Part shown: in pieces, positions 8,453-18,493 of the stretch
How the letters are laid out: the number at the start of each line of letters is the position of its first letter
How positions within the stretch are numbered: position 1 is the first letter of the stretch
Origin: Hymenobacter volaticus
GTDB lineage: Bacteria; Bacteroidota; Bacteroidia; Cytophagales; Hymenobacteraceae
Length of the DNA stretch: 64,000 bases
Direction: 5' to 3'
Assembly (NCBI RefSeq): GCF_022921055.1
Contig: NZ_CP095064.1
Span: 186,001-250,000 of the forward strand
The notes under the pieces: generated by a model
The model's input: the letters and a program-made list of their open reading frames with translations, nothing else
Database searches by the model: none
Told to the model about the DNA's origin: nothing
Position numbers and translations under genes: made by a program

Positions 8453-9604
8453 ATGAAAAAAACTTGGACCGGCTTAACGATGTGTTTTCTTTTGCTTGCG
8501 AGCGGCTGGGCTCATTGCCAGAACGTGCTGGAGGGCTCGGGAGGCAAAAGCTCGATTGATTATTCACAGTACGGTGGAGGCATCCTCTCTTTAAACTCGG
8601 CAGACAAGAAAATCCAGCTCGCTTATATCAACTATAAATACACTACTACCCGCACTACCGAGGGCCTCACCACGCACTATGCGGTCAATCCCTATTGGTA
8701 TGGATTGACTGTGAGCGGAAAAGCGCTCAACTCTTTTTCTACGATCTTCTCGAACGGGAAGGTGCAACCATCGGCAGACATTCGGCTCAAGTACGGATAC
8801 CGCCTTGTGGACGGGGGAACGAACGAACTGGTTGCCAAGACCACGGCGGACATGACGAAACTGGCGCAGGAGGCCCAGGACCCGCAAACATCCAACGTAA
8901 GAAAGAAAGAAATCACCCGCATGCTGGACGGGCTGGTAACCGATTTAAAAGCTCCCTTCGAACTGTGGCTTATCGGACGCGGAGGATACGCCGTGAACAA
9001 GTTCAATCGCTACGATGCTTCCCTGCCGTTTACTGAGCAATTCTATGCCAAGCGATTTGACGGCCTGACGGCCGAAGTGGGCCTCAACTACTGGCACCCC
9101 AACATCTTACAAAAAAAATTGATTTTGCTGGCAGGCGTTACCCTCGGGATGACCAAACAGGATAATTTCAGCGAATTACGCGAAGTTATTGTGGAAGATG
9201 TAACCACAATTACCACGACACCGACTCCATCCACGACCGCTACGCGAATCATAAAAAAGGACAACATTGGCTTCGCAGGCAATTATTTGAGGCGTACGGC
9301 AATCCCAGTAAATATTGACGTATATCTCAAGCCTCACAAACTTAACAATGCGGCGTTCTCGCTATACGGAAGAATGAATTCTTATTACAACCGGGACGCA
9401 TCCCTAGATAAAACAGGAAGGGTGAATCCATTGAATGTAGGGGTAGGCTTTTATTTGCTTAATGATAACTGGTTGGCAAACCCCGTAGGCGGCTTGACGG
9501 TAGAGCTGGCAGACACCTTCCAGACGCTGACCAGTGAGCAGTTCAAGGACAGGCTCACCTTTAATGTATTGGCCCGGGTTAATATATTCAAGTACAGGGA
9601 GTAG
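8453..9604 (+). CDS. Secreted or outer-membrane beta-rich protein
   Basis: A 383-residue protein with a signal peptide (MKKTWTGLTMCFLLLASGWA, cleavage near residue 22). The mature part is rich in Tyr, Asn, Gly and Thr with alternating hydrophobicity, and ends in RLTFNVLARVNIFKYRE, consistent with an outer-membrane beta-barrel or surface beta protein. A low-complexity Thr/Pro stretch near residues 251-265 may be a loop. It follows the 208-residue gene by 11 bp and is probably co-expressed. No named family recognised. Confidence 0.6.
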   Translation: MKKTWTGLTMCFLLLASGWAHCQNVLEGSGGKSSIDYSQYGGGILSLNSADKKIQLAYINYKYTTTRTTEGLTTHYAVNPYWYGLTVSGKALNSFSTIFSNGKVQPSADIRLKYGYRLVDGGTNELVAKTTADMTKLAQEAQDPQTSNVRKKEITRMLDGLVTDLKAPFELWLIGRGGYAVNKFNRYDASLPFTEQFYAKRFDGLTAEVGLNYWHPNILQKKLILLAGVTLGMTKQDNFSELREVIVEDVTTITTTPTPSTTATRIIKKDNIGFAGNYLRRTAIPVNIDVYLKPHKLNNAAFSLYGRMNSYYNRDASLDKTGRVNPLNVGVGFYLLNDNWLANPVGGLTVELADTFQTLTSEQFKDRLTFNVLARVNIFKYRE

Positions 9605-9844
9605 TTCAGTTTTATGAAGTGCGGCGCCTGCTATGCCTTCGCTTTACGATAAATAATAATCACATGCTGGGATTTGCATCTTAGAGTAGCACGGCGGTTT
9701 ACTTTGGTTGAGGATGTTTTTGAACACCCTTGGTGGTACGTTCCATGTTTTTCTAAGTTTGGGACTAAGCTTTTTGACCAGGTCGTAAGCAGGAAATTGC
9801 TCCTTATTCTACTTGGAATTAATCTCTTACTAAACCTCAAAGCA

Positions 9845-10594
9845 ATGAGCGCGTCTGTAAAAAAGAATTTTCTGAGTTCGCTAAAGTTCTCTGACCAAGT
9901 AGTATCAGGTATATTAACTTTCGCATTTGGATTGATTCTGTACAGCCTGTTATTTGGCTTTACCTATTACCGGGTTTCGGACTCGAGGGAATGCTTTCTG
10001 GATATTTGCTTACTCAACTTTGGTGTAGCTTGTGGTTGGCTGCTCGGAATTTATGTTTCCCCAGATACCCAGGCGGAAGCGGAACGTTTTACGCGGCTAG
10101 GAACCGCCGTGGGCTCCTTTCTGACAGGTTACGTTCTTTCTAAAAGGGATAAGTTCCTGGAATGGATTTCTTTACCAGCTAATTGGTCTTACGATGTCGC
10201 GTTTCGGTTTATTCTTTAGCTCTCGGGCTTATTGATTGCGGGGTTGGCGGCGTATACCCTCCGGGAATATATTCTCACGTCGCCAAATGAAAACACACAA
10301 GCGCATATCCTCTCGGACATTCCCGCGGCAAGCCGTAAGCTAATTGATTTGCCTTCATCAATTTCACCTACTTCGCGCTTACACTTTCTAATTCTGAAAG
10401 GGAAGGGCCCGGTAACAATTGGACGTGTAGCAGATGCTAAAAGCGCTCCCGCCATCAACATAGTGCTCTCCGGCGAAGGCGCCGCCTCCTCAGTTATAGA
10501 ATTCTCTGCGCTTGGTGTAGGACCTGTCCTGGTTGTAGATAATAGCGGGAATGAAAATGTATCACTGCGGTTAGAAATACTTAAACCATCATAA
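9845..10594 (+). pseudogene. Membrane protein gene interrupted by in-frame TAG
   Basis: Two open segments (9845-10216 and 10220-10594) share one frame and are separated only by a TAG at 10217-10219. Read through, they give about 249 residues: helices near 20-40 and 50-68, a third helix spanning the stop (FRFIL-stop-LSGLLIAGLAAY), then a soluble C-terminal domain. That the helix continues straight across the stop argues for one gene with a nonsense mutation. The frame is open upstream to 9674, but MSASVKKNF is the best start. Family unknown. Translation might instead restart in the second half. Confidence 0.5.
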
Positions 10595-10791
10595 GCATTC
10601 GCGTTTCACTACCTGCTTATTTATTAAGATATCAGTTTTCATCAAGGACAATTCGTATGTATTTCATCATTAGTTATGCAATATTATACCTTATATTTTA
10701 CTTGTTAAACAGGGATTAATATATTAATATATTCGGCATTGCATGAACCAAAGCAACAAAACAAGCTACTCATCAATCAATTTACCGATAA

Positions 10792-11892
10792 ATGGATACT
10801 GCTTCAGGCCTTGGACACAGATATTTATTTTTGTTAATAGTATTATGTACAACAATAGGATTTTTAGTGAGTTTTTTAGTTCTTAATACTAATTATATAC
10901 AATACACAAAAATAGAAAATAAAGCAGTAACAAAACTAGCAGATAGTTCATATATAACCTTTAATATTACTCAAAAAATTAAACTTTCAGAATCAGATTC
11001 GTCCCACACCTTCGCAACAATAGCTCAACAAAATGAGAAAGCAATTCGCGTAAATACAAATAAGAATTTATTATTTAATTGTAATCCTTCCTTTTTAGTA
11101 TGGACTCTATTAATTATTTGCACGGTTACGATTGCATCAGGTGCATTTCCAATATACATTATAAATATAATTAACATAAAGAAAATTTATGATATCCCAG
11201 TCATAAACTTTTACTTATTTATTATTTTTTCTGTCACATGTATTTTTATAATAACCATGCTTCCTTCTTTTCTGCATGGATATTACACACCGGCTAACAT
11301 AATCAAAGATTTCAACATATTGCTTACTCATGGCGAAATAGTGCAAATTTTTTCAATTTTAATTTCTATGCTAAGCCTGCCTTTAATCATTACTATGTTT
11401 TTAGTAGGGTACGTTGTAAGCAATAAATTATTCGTTAATATTATAGATACGGCAGATGCAATTAAAATAGTATCTAATTTCAATGATTTGAAAAGCATGG
11501 TTGACACTGCCCTTCATGTATTAGCAAGCATTGTAGTGTTAGCAGGTTTTTGCAGTGCAAGTCTAGCTAAATCTATCAAGGCAGTTATGTCATTTTCAAA
11601 TGGCTTCGATATTGCGCCAAGAGAAGCGAGTTACGCATACGGTCTATTTTACGCATTGCTACTAGCAATATGCTATGTGCCAGTTTATTATATTATAAAT
11701 ATTAAATCTATTCATTTACAAAAACAAATTACAAATTTCAAGTTTATTAGTTCAAGTGAACAAAATTTAATTTTTCAAAAGTTAGAAGGTGATTTGGTGT
11801 CAAGGGTGTCAGTACTAGAAAATTTCAAAACTGCATTAACAATTCTTTCACCTCTTTTAACCAGTTTAATTCCTGAAGATATTCTACGCTAG
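10792..11892 (+). CDS. Hypothetical multi-pass membrane protein
   Basis: A 366-residue protein with about six membrane helices (near residues 10-32, 103-125, 142-163, 190-215, 240-262 and 288-312). A soluble loop of about 65 residues follows helix 1 and a cytoplasmic-type tail follows helix 6. It is strongly AT-rich (many Ile, Asn and Lys codons ending in A or T), unlike the GC-rich genes downstream, which suggests acquisition from another source. It stands alone between gaps. I recognise no family. Confidence 0.6.
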   Translation: MDTASGLGHRYLFLLIVLCTTIGFLVSFLVLNTNYIQYTKIENKAVTKLADSSYITFNITQKIKLSESDSSHTFATIAQQNEKAIRVNTNKNLLFNCNPSFLVWTLLIICTVTIASGAFPIYIINIINIKKIYDIPVINFYLFIIFSVTCIFIITMLPSFLHGYYTPANIIKDFNILLTHGEIVQIFSILISMLSLPLIITMFLVGYVVSNKLFVNIIDTADAIKIVSNFNDLKSMVDTALHVLASIVVLAGFCSASLAKSIKAVMSFSNGFDIAPREASYAYGLFYALLLAICYVPVYYIINIKSIHLQKQITNFKFISSSEQNLIFQKLEGDLVSRVSVLENFKTALTILSPLLTSLIPEDILR

Positions 11893-12029
11893 GAATATAA
11901 TACTTCAGGGCAACTCCAGGAAAATTATAATAGGTCTTAATGAGATATATTGGCCGAAGTAAAACACCTTCAGTATTTAGATACTCTTTAGGACGCAGTA
12001 GTGCCAGTGGCCACTTCAAGCAGATCAAG

Positions 12030-12556
12030 CTAGCGATATACCGTAGAGCGGCCGATGCCGAGCAATTGGGCAATGTCAGCGGCCGTTTTATCTTTTTGCA
12101 GATACAAACTTTTGACTGCCTGCGCTTTACTTAGAGCCACTTTGCATAATCCAGGCGGTCGCCCGCCCGGGCTGCCGTTAAGCCGGCCAAGGTGCGCTCG
12201 CGGATCAGGTCCCGCTCGAACTCGGCCAGGGAGGCAAACAGGTTGAACATCAAGCGGCCTTGAGCGGCACTCGTATCCAGGTGGTATTTCAACCTCACCA
12301 ACTGCGCCTGTTGTTGCTGCAAGCCGAGCACGAGTTTGACTAGGTGCTTTAGTTAACGCCGAAGCCGGTCGAGCTTCCAGACTACCAACGTGTCGCCGGG
12401 CTGGAGCTAGGCGAGCAGCTCGCGTAAGGCGGGACGCTCTTTGACGGCCGAGGCCTTCTCTTTGCCCACTTCTTGGCAACCGAAAGCGCGCAGGGCATCG
12501 AGTTGCAGATGCAGTTGCTGGTCTGGCGTCGATACCCATGCGTAGCCCCAAATCAT
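12030..12556 (-). pseudogene. Serine recombinase (resolvase/invertase family), degraded
   Basis: The three reading frames together give a Tn3-resolvase/Hin-type recombinase. The N terminus has VSTPDQQLHLQLDALRA (with the catalytic-Ser motif VSTxDQ), then GDTLVVWKLDRL. The centre has GRLMFNLFASLAEFERDLIR, a hallmark of the family, and the C terminus has a helix-turn-helix (KTAADIAQLLGIGRSTVYR). Two in-frame stops (one after RELLA, one after the KLDRL region) and at least one frameshift before the HTH break the gene. Such enzymes resolve transposon or plasmid cointegrates or invert DNA. A partial second copy lies at 14379-14500. Confidence 0.75.
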
Positions 12557-12806
12557 ACCCTGTTTACTGATGTGAAAGGATGAATAAGCTGATGAGAAAA
12601 TGGTACATTCTATGCTCCATTTATTGACTCTAGAAAGAGACTTTTATTTAAAAACCATCCCGGTGTCTGCTTGGCCATTCATTGACTCGTATGCCCATAT
12701 TGCTAATTCTATCCTGGCACATGTTTATAATCACGTATGCTTAAGGGACCACTACAAATAGTTATTTAGTTAAAAGCCTCCTACTTTATTCGATACTAGC
12801 TCCCCC

Positions 12807-13205
12807 ATGACCTCTTATCAACAAACGCCAGTGGCCGCGTACTTGCATCAACTGGGGTGGCACAACTCATATCCTAGTTTCACTTTTTCGCTGCGTAGCC
12901 AGACCCCCTCAATGCCTTACCTAGCCCAAATAGCAGGGACACATATGTTCCTTGTCCATCGCGGCATGCAATCCCATGAACCCGTGGCCCTACGCGATAT
13001 ACTGCTCAAAAAACACTTGATAGAAGGAATCGGGCACGTCGCCGATGGTGTTGAGGAAGACTATAGCACTATAGTGGCGCAGGGTTTGAGCAACGAAGAG
13101 CATAGCTTGGCGGCAGGTATAGACCCTGATACTGTTGTCGCGGCCAAGCTCCTACATGGGGGATCAGTTACGATGATTGTGCCGTTTCTGAACCCCAAAT
13201 TTTAA
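12807..13205 (+). CDS. Hypothetical small protein
   Basis: A 132-residue protein without signal peptide or membrane helix. Its 3' end overlaps the convergent membrane-protein gene by 38 bp. The sequence looks protein-like (for example GIGHVADGVEEDYSTIVAQG), but I recognise no family. It may be a remnant near the recombinase fragments. Moderate support, based on length and composition only. Confidence 0.35.
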   Translation: MTSYQQTPVAAYLHQLGWHNSYPSFTFSLRSQTPSMPYLAQIAGTHMFLVHRGMQSHEPVALRDILLKKHLIEGIGHVADGVEEDYSTIVAQGLSNEEHSLAAGIDPDTVVAAKLLHGGSVTMIVPFLNPKF

Positions 13206-13926
13206 ACGTAGTAAATACAGTAATAATAATAGTTGCAAGGAAAACTGTTGCAATAATAGTTAAGTTCTTGCCCTTCCAGTGCGTTTCACTTTGTACTATT
13301 GCAGCAATTATAATCGCTATAATTTGCGTTCCAGGAAATATTGCCAGTCCCGGCTTGATTTTACCCCCTCTAAATAAAAAATACGCGGGGTGTTTTGCAT
13401 CTCGCTTCTTTATATAACTTTCCCAAAATAATACATCACACACTTTGGCAGCTCTCTTTTCACGTTTTCTCAAATATCGCCCTAATTGACTGACCCGAAT
13501 ATTGTTCCATATCCATGCATATGATATAAAATGCGCAAGAAATGGGTATAAAAGAATTAACAAAACTAGTTTATATATAGATGGATCATTTGTAAGATCT
13601 ATGGTATCTGCTTTTTCTGATTTTAGGGCAAAGGCAAGAATAGCTGCCCACGCCGTGATAGCAATTTGAAGAACAGTAGTTTGCTGAGATATACGTTGCA
13701 GTATTTCATCTCGCAAACTCTTGTACTCTGCTAGAAAAAAATCTTTATTAAATATGATTGGATTTTTGACTCTCCTATGAATTTGGTAGTAGTCAGCAGG
13801 TAAAGGAGAAACATTGTTCTTAGCACCAAAAATATAATTGGCAGATGAAGGATCAGTTATAGTATTTGAGTCAGTGGAGGAAGGATTATTGTTGCCTTTT
13901 GCCCCGAATAAGTTGAGATTCCACAT
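13168..13926 (-). CDS. Hypothetical four-helix membrane protein
   Basis: A 252-residue protein with a polar N-terminal region of about 80 residues and four predicted membrane helices (near residues 85-103, 121-142, 196-213 and 224-243) in two pairs separated by a basic cytoplasmic loop (YLRKREKRAAK). The arrangement recalls small effector-type membrane proteins found in accessory islands, but I cannot assign it to a family. AT-rich, isolated, and convergent with the small gene at 12807. The start at 13926 is the only good ATG. Confidence 0.6.
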   Translation of the reverse strand: MWNLNLFGAKGNNNPSSTDSNTITDPSSANYIFGAKNNVSPLPADYYQIHRRVKNPIIFNKDFFLAEYKSLRDEILQRISQQTTVLQIAITAWAAILAFALKSEKADTIDLTNDPSIYKLVLLILLYPFLAHFISYAWIWNNIRVSQLGRYLRKREKRAAKVCDVLFWESYIKKRDAKHPAYFLFRGGKIKPGLAIFPGTQIIAIIIAAIVQSETHWKGKNLTIIATVFLATIIITVFTTFKIWGSETAQSS

Positions 13927-14378
13927 ATTTTCAAAACATTTTTGACCTATGTTTACAACAGAAAAACGTGTAATATTTGCGATTTATTAATTAAAGCATA
14001 ACTCGATTTGATATTAATAAAATCCCGCAGTATCTGGTCATTCAGTATTACTTGAATTTACCTAGATCCTATGTTGTGTTCATCAGTGGTAGCACTGGTT
14101 TTACTAACTACACTAAAGGGCGTTTCGTAAAACAATGCAGAATAACGATTTTGGTTAAGCGCTTCATAGCTAAGCAAGGCTGCTTTTGAATACAGTATTG
14201 TCCTATTTTAAGTAGTTAAATGTCCTAAATATGATTGTAACTTGGGGCATTCTTCAGCAAAAATCCGCCGCCATATTCTATGGAGGCATGTAAAGTGAAG
14301 GATAAGTAATTGTAAACCTTAACAGAGCAGGCCGCAATTTTACTGCGTAGGCTTTCTCTTTTCTACTTCTTAACAACT
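13927..14378. other. Intergenic stretch
   Basis: About 450 bp without a convincing gene. It contains one copy of the dispersed palindrome (14083-14098) and presumably the promoter of the membrane protein at 13926. Confidence 0.4.
14083..14098. repeat. Dispersed palindrome, copy 2
   Basis: TCAGTGGTAGCACTGG, second of six intergenic copies; the last base breaks the symmetry. Confidence 0.5.
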
Positions 14379-14500
14379 ACAGGCACGTAAGGCACCGAGC
14401 TGCAAATGCAACTGCTGGTCCGGCGTCGACACCTATGCGTAGCCACATCATATCCTTACTAACAAAGTGAAAGAATGAATAAGATTCTAAGAAAAAGAGG
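14379..14500 (-). pseudogene. 5' remnant of a second serine recombinase copy
   Basis: This stretch matches the 5' end and upstream DNA of the recombinase at 12030-12556. On the minus strand one frame reads VSTPDQQLHLQLGALRA, nearly identical to VSTPDQQLHLQLDALRA there. The similarity continues into the non-coding upstream sequence (AAAGTGAAAGAATGAATAAG here versus ATGTGAAAGGATGAATAAGC). Only about 20 codons remain, cut off next to the integrase remnant. It is evidence of a duplicated and mostly lost element. Confidence 0.6.
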
Positions 14501-14504
14501 CATT

Positions 14505-15490
14505 TTATAACCCATTCTCTTGGGCCGCATTGGGCTGGCGCACGTTGTCAATGCGGGTATAGCGGCGAATCATGGCTGTCGTCTTGTGCTTGGTCTGGTT
14601 CATGATCTTGCTGTCATCGACGCCTTTAAGCTTGGCAATGGTGACGAAGGAAGCGCGCAGCGAGTGGGCCGTGAACTTGCGGCCCAGATAGTGCTGCACC
14701 AGCAGGTTCAGCGAGTCGGTGTTCAAGCGGCGTGTACTTAGCCGCTGGGCCCGGCGAAAGGACACGAACAAGGGGCCGGTGCTGTGCCCATGCGCCTGCA
14801 GCAACTCCAGCCACTCCTTGCCGGCCCGCACCGGGCAGGTGCGGCGGTCCGGGGCAAAGAACACGGCCTTTTCTTCGCCTTCGCCCTGCTGGTTATTTTG
14901 CTGCGCGGCAAGTCCACCAGCAAGCCGTCGGCATCGAACTGCAAGTGCTCAATATTAACGTTGGCAAGTTCCTCGGGGCGGAAGGCGCCACTAAAGCCGA
15001 GCAGCAATAGCGCCCGGTCCCGTAGGCCCGCCGGGCGGCTGGTGTCAAGGGCCTAGATGACGCGCTTGAAATGGTCGAGCGTGAAGGCCGGCGCTTGATG
15101 CTGCCGCACGCCCTCGACGCGACTGACGCCTTCCATGAAGACCTTGAACCGTTCCTCGGTGCTCGGCGAGGGTAAGCCCGCCAGCTTATGGGCCTTGATA
15201 ATCGAGGCAATGTGGCGTCGGATGGTAGCCGTCTTGCGGCCCAACTCCGTGAGGTAAGTGACAAAGCCCACCAACGTAGGTACATCCGCCGGCAAGGGCG
15301 AGCAATTATATTCCAGGCACCACTGGTTGAAACGCTTCCAGTCGCCGGCATACGCTTCCTTGGTATTGTCAGCGCCGTCCAGGCCGGCAGCCACGTAGCG
15401 GGCAGCCCTCTCGGCAAAGTCTTTAAGATGCCCGATCGGGCCGACGGTTTGGGTTGCTTCAACCACGGGTGCGAGTTCTTGCTTGGCCAT
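14505..15490 (-). pseudogene. Tyrosine recombinase/phage-type integrase, broken
   Basis: Joined over two breaks the gene encodes about 328 residues. The N-terminal SAM-like core-binding domain is intact (NTKEAYAGDWKRFNQWCLEY). The catalytic domain follows with GFSGAFRPEELANVNIEHL (first catalytic Arg), HSLRASFVTIAKLKG (His-x-x-Arg) and AMIRRYTR (nucleophile Tyr). One break is an in-frame TAG at 15053-15055. The other is a one-base loss in the A-run near 14897 (AGCAAAATAACC). These enzymes integrate or excise mobile DNA or resolve dimers. The start MAKQELAPVV (15490) fits the domain. The stop codon suggests that it is inactive, though the frameshift could be a sequencing error. Confidence 0.75.
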
Positions 15491-16462
15491 ACCTATTATA
15501 TATAAGGAGTACGTCACCGCGCACCGGCCGGGCAGAATCAAGTTGCTTTCTCAGCCGAGGCTACTCGACAACGACAATCTTATAGTTGAAAAAAGTAGAT
15601 ATACAGGCTTAACAAAGCTGTTGTCATTACCCTCGATTATTCAAGTTTGTGCACTGAGCTACGTCTTGCCAAAGTAGACGCGTGCAAACGTGCCTCTAAA
15701 AAGTAGAAGTCTCATTGAGTGGGTGGCAGGATTAGTGCCGACTTAGGCGAAGACTATATCTGGCGGTACCAAGCGACACACCCCGATCTACTCCTTTATA
15801 TATAGGGTACAGAAAACAGTTGCCCTAGCGATTGGCTGTTACCGGTTACCTGAAGGCTTAAGTGCTCGACTAGCAATACTCATCAACGATTTGTTCGCCC
15901 TGTTCGTTGACGACAGCGAAACCCGAAATAACCAGGATAGCTAAAATAGCATTTTCCCAAAGAGTGTTGTTGCTTTTCCCATAATATTGTACTATTAACA
16001 TTTTTCTTTTGTTTTTCTAAAAAAACCTATTATAGTCGATATTCAGTGGTAGCACTGATTCGGGATGACTTCTTCAATATTAAATTGAAGTCATTAGCTC
16101 AATTTATTGTGAGCCAAGTCTATAAGAAAAAAGACAACAGTACAATGACATCAACTCTTAGCAATCCGACCAATGCCTGGACAGTATGCCTTTTAGCTAT
16201 ATAAGCAATGACGGGCGGACCTGCTATCACTATTTATACCAGAACAATTCTTGTGGACATTCGATGGCGGTAGAGTTCTTCCCTTCCCGAGGATATATGC
16301 CAAATAAGAGTATCCTACTTAATTGTGATCAACTTAAAGCCAAGATACTGGCAATACTGATGCAACGCATGCTTACTTATTAAGCCATATCGTTGGACGA
16401 TGGGATAAGCCTTACCACCAACAGCCTAAATTCATTGTTCCCTCAGGTTAAATGAGTTAAAC
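15491..16462. other. Long intergenic stretch
   Basis: About 970 bp. It holds one palindrome copy (16043-16058). A 65-codon frame at 16186-16383 has no supporting feature. I see no RNA gene or recognisable remnant. Confidence 0.35.
16043..16058. repeat. Dispersed palindrome, copy 3
   Basis: TCAGTGGTAGCACTGA, third of six intergenic copies. Confidence 0.5.
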
Positions 16463-17026
16463 ATGGACTCTAGTAATACCCAAAATATATCTACGGCACT
16501 TCTTATTGCAGTGGTCACTGTATTTGTATTACCTGCACTATTAAAATTTTTTGAAATTGTTTTTACTAGAGGCGTAAATAGAGATTCTGAGGTTAGAAAT
16601 AAGCAATTAGCAATATTGGAACAATTAACTAAAATCGTATGGGAATGGAGATTTCTGGGCAAGCAAGTGTGTTATTATGGATGTAATTATAAAAGATCGT
16701 TCATCGATAATGAAAGGTTTCAGAAAGCAATTGTTGATTATGATAACAGGGTGTGGCCTCTTTTTGTTGAAATCAAAGCAATTAAATCTAGGGCAATAGT
16801 TTGGTACGCTCAATCAGTACCTGAAAAAATTGAAGCCCTATACGAATATATAAAGCGAGATATTGATGCTCCATTGACATCACTTGTTGCTAAATCCCAA
16901 AGCCAAGAAAATAACTTATCGTCAGAATTTTTTAAGATGCAAGCCCTATTTTCAAATGAGGTTTCTCCAAATATTGAGACCCACATTGTTTTTATTGCAG
17001 ATAAAATTAAAAGGTTAAAATTATAG
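16463..17026 (+). CDS. Hypothetical single-pass membrane protein
   Basis: A 187-residue protein with one N-terminal membrane helix (about residues 11-35) followed by a mostly helical soluble domain rich in Glu, Lys, Phe and Tyr. The topology suggests an N-out/C-in anchor with a cytoplasmic domain, with a possible coiled coil near residues 45-60 and 140-185. AT-rich, alone between two long gaps. No family recognised. Confidence 0.55.
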   Translation: MDSSNTQNISTALLIAVVTVFVLPALLKFFEIVFTRGVNRDSEVRNKQLAILEQLTKIVWEWRFLGKQVCYYGCNYKRSFIDNERFQKAIVDYDNRVWPLFVEIKAIKSRAIVWYAQSVPEKIEALYEYIKRDIDAPLTSLVAKSQSQENNLSSEFFKMQALFSNEVSPNIETHIVFIADKIKRLKL

Positions 17027-17361
17027 GTAGCATACAATAGATGGCGGTGGTATAAAGCGAGGTGATTCGTAACTTGGAAGTATGCTTTCAACCACGTTCA
17101 CGTGTGGCAAGTGTAGCAGCACGGCCTTGCGCAAGAATGGGAGCCGCAACGGCCAGCCTAAGTACTAGTACACCAATTGCCGCCATCAGGCCCTGTTTGT
17201 TCCGGCTGCCGTCAGCAAAGCCGCCCAGTGCAAACCAACGCGGACCTGAAGAAACCAAAGCCCACCTACGCAGTCGACACCTATATATAAGTATCAACTT
17301 CGTAGCCGGGCTTTGGAAACATAAACAAGGTCTAATATTAGGTACGATGCGAAGCCTATTA

Positions 17362-17396
17362 ATTACCCTCGATAAGTAAACGTTATCGAGGGTAAT
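17362..17396. repeat. Perfect 14-bp inverted repeat
   Basis: ATTACCCTCGATAA at 17362-17375 pairs with 17383-17396, with a 7-nt loop. There is no T-run on either side. It could be a terminator or a protein-binding dyad. Confidence 0.5.
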
Positions 17397-17740
17397 ACTT
17401 GATTAAGCCAATAAAAATTGGAATGAGATAAAACAGTGAGTTATGTCATAAGTACGTGCGGAAAAGTGCAAATCTAGTTGTGGTAAACAATTCCTCTGCC
17501 AATTAGCTTGCCTTGCGACTTACTTAGCATGAACAGTATAAGGTGAAAGTCCCTAAGCTATTTCCTTAGTACGTTTTGCTTAGACAACACCCTACGGACA
17601 CGGTCGCCTGCAGTCAAGTGGGCAGTCCCATGTGGCTGCCGCACTGCCGCGTCTGAACTGTCTAACGCGATTAACTTGACTCATCCGGCCGAACAGACTC
17701 TTAACAGAAGTGAAGCATGTTGCTTGTCTTGCTCATATGT

Positions 17741-17814
17741 CAGTACTGTCTGTTTCCATTCCAACCAAAGCGCCATTAATTGACCTATAACTGCAGTGGA
17801 AACAGACAGTACTG
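17741..17814. repeat. Perfect 18-bp inverted repeat, 38-nt loop
   Basis: CAGTACTGTCTGTTTCCA (17741-17758) pairs with 17797-17814. The long loop and strong arms resemble the end repeats of a tiny non-autonomous element or a large hairpin. No target-site duplication was identified. Confidence 0.5.
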
Positions 17815-17933
17815 CTATACGGCCTTTTTGAGTTGGAGAACCTCAGCAACTACATACTTGCCCGCCTTTTCAAGGAGTTGATTAGGTAACCTTGCCTTGC
17901 CAAGGCACCCGTCACCAGCAAAGCCGCGGTCAG

Positions 17934-18311
17934 CTAGTGGCTGGTGGCCCATCGCTCTCCTCTAAACACGTAGTGAGCGGCCGCAAAGCCGCCCAACAAG
18001 CCGACGAGGAAGCCTGCATACCGGACCACATATTGGGTTTCCAAATAGCCGTCGTCGAGCGTATGCTGATAGACGCCGAAGCCGATTAACGTAAGGGTAA
18101 GCCCGATGACGAGCAGGCCCGCATACTTTTTCTCTGTGGCGACAAAGGCGCAAGCCAAAAAAACGAACAGGCTAAAGGCCACCGAGGGGATGGTTAGCAG
18201 TTTCACCCAATACTCAAACCACGTCAGGTGGTAGACGTCTACCCGCCCCGTGCGGTGCATCAAGAAGGCGGCGGCTCCCATCGTCAAGGTGCCGGCGAAG
18301 AGAACTCCCAA
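17934..18311 (-). CDS. Hypothetical four-helix membrane protein
   Basis: A 125-residue protein with four hydrophobic helices (about residues 3-18, 36-56, 63-82 and 93-113), joined by short loops. The charged loop VATEKKYAG lies between helices 2 and 3. GC-rich, in line with the chromosomal-type genes of the window. No family recognised. It is followed upstream on the same strand, after a 180-bp gap, by the coiled-coil gene at 18494-19441. Confidence 0.5.
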   Translation of the reverse strand: MGVLFAGTLTMGAAAFLMHRTGRVDVYHLTWFEYWVKLLTIPSVAFSLFVFLACAFVATEKKYAGLLVIGLTLTLIGFGVYQHTLDDGYLETQYVVRYAGFLVGLLGGFAAAHYVFRGERWATSH

Positions 18312-18493
18312 CAGCCATTTCGCCGCTTTCCAGCAAGAAAAAGAAAGTAGAGACTCACATACTTCGTGGCGCTCTGCACGGCGGTCTTTTTACAGTATGG
18401 ACAGGCAATTGATGGCAGGCCTACTTATCGTCAGCCTGGTGCGCCGAGGTTCGGACACCAGACTACACGGCAGGGGCGGCACTGCTCACCCAG

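Larger units (their letters stand above)
17027..17933. other. Long intergenic stretch with two hairpins
   Basis: About 900 bp without a supported gene. A short minus-strand frame at 17088-17297 has one hydrophobic stretch but no family signature. Two perfect inverted repeats lie here (17362-17396 and 17741-17814) and are listed separately. Confidence 0.4.

Noticed and set aside
16186..16383. 65-codon open frame
   Set aside because: No signal, domain or neighbour context; similar frames arise by chance in the gap.
17088..17297. Hydrophobic short frame on the minus strand that looked like a transporter end
   Set aside because: Only one hydrophobic stretch, no motif, and no extension in other frames.
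17535..17660. Possible group II intron or structured RNA (GGTGAAAGTCC and GC-rich stems)
   Set aside because: No reverse transcriptase remnant and no recognisable domain V sequence nearby.
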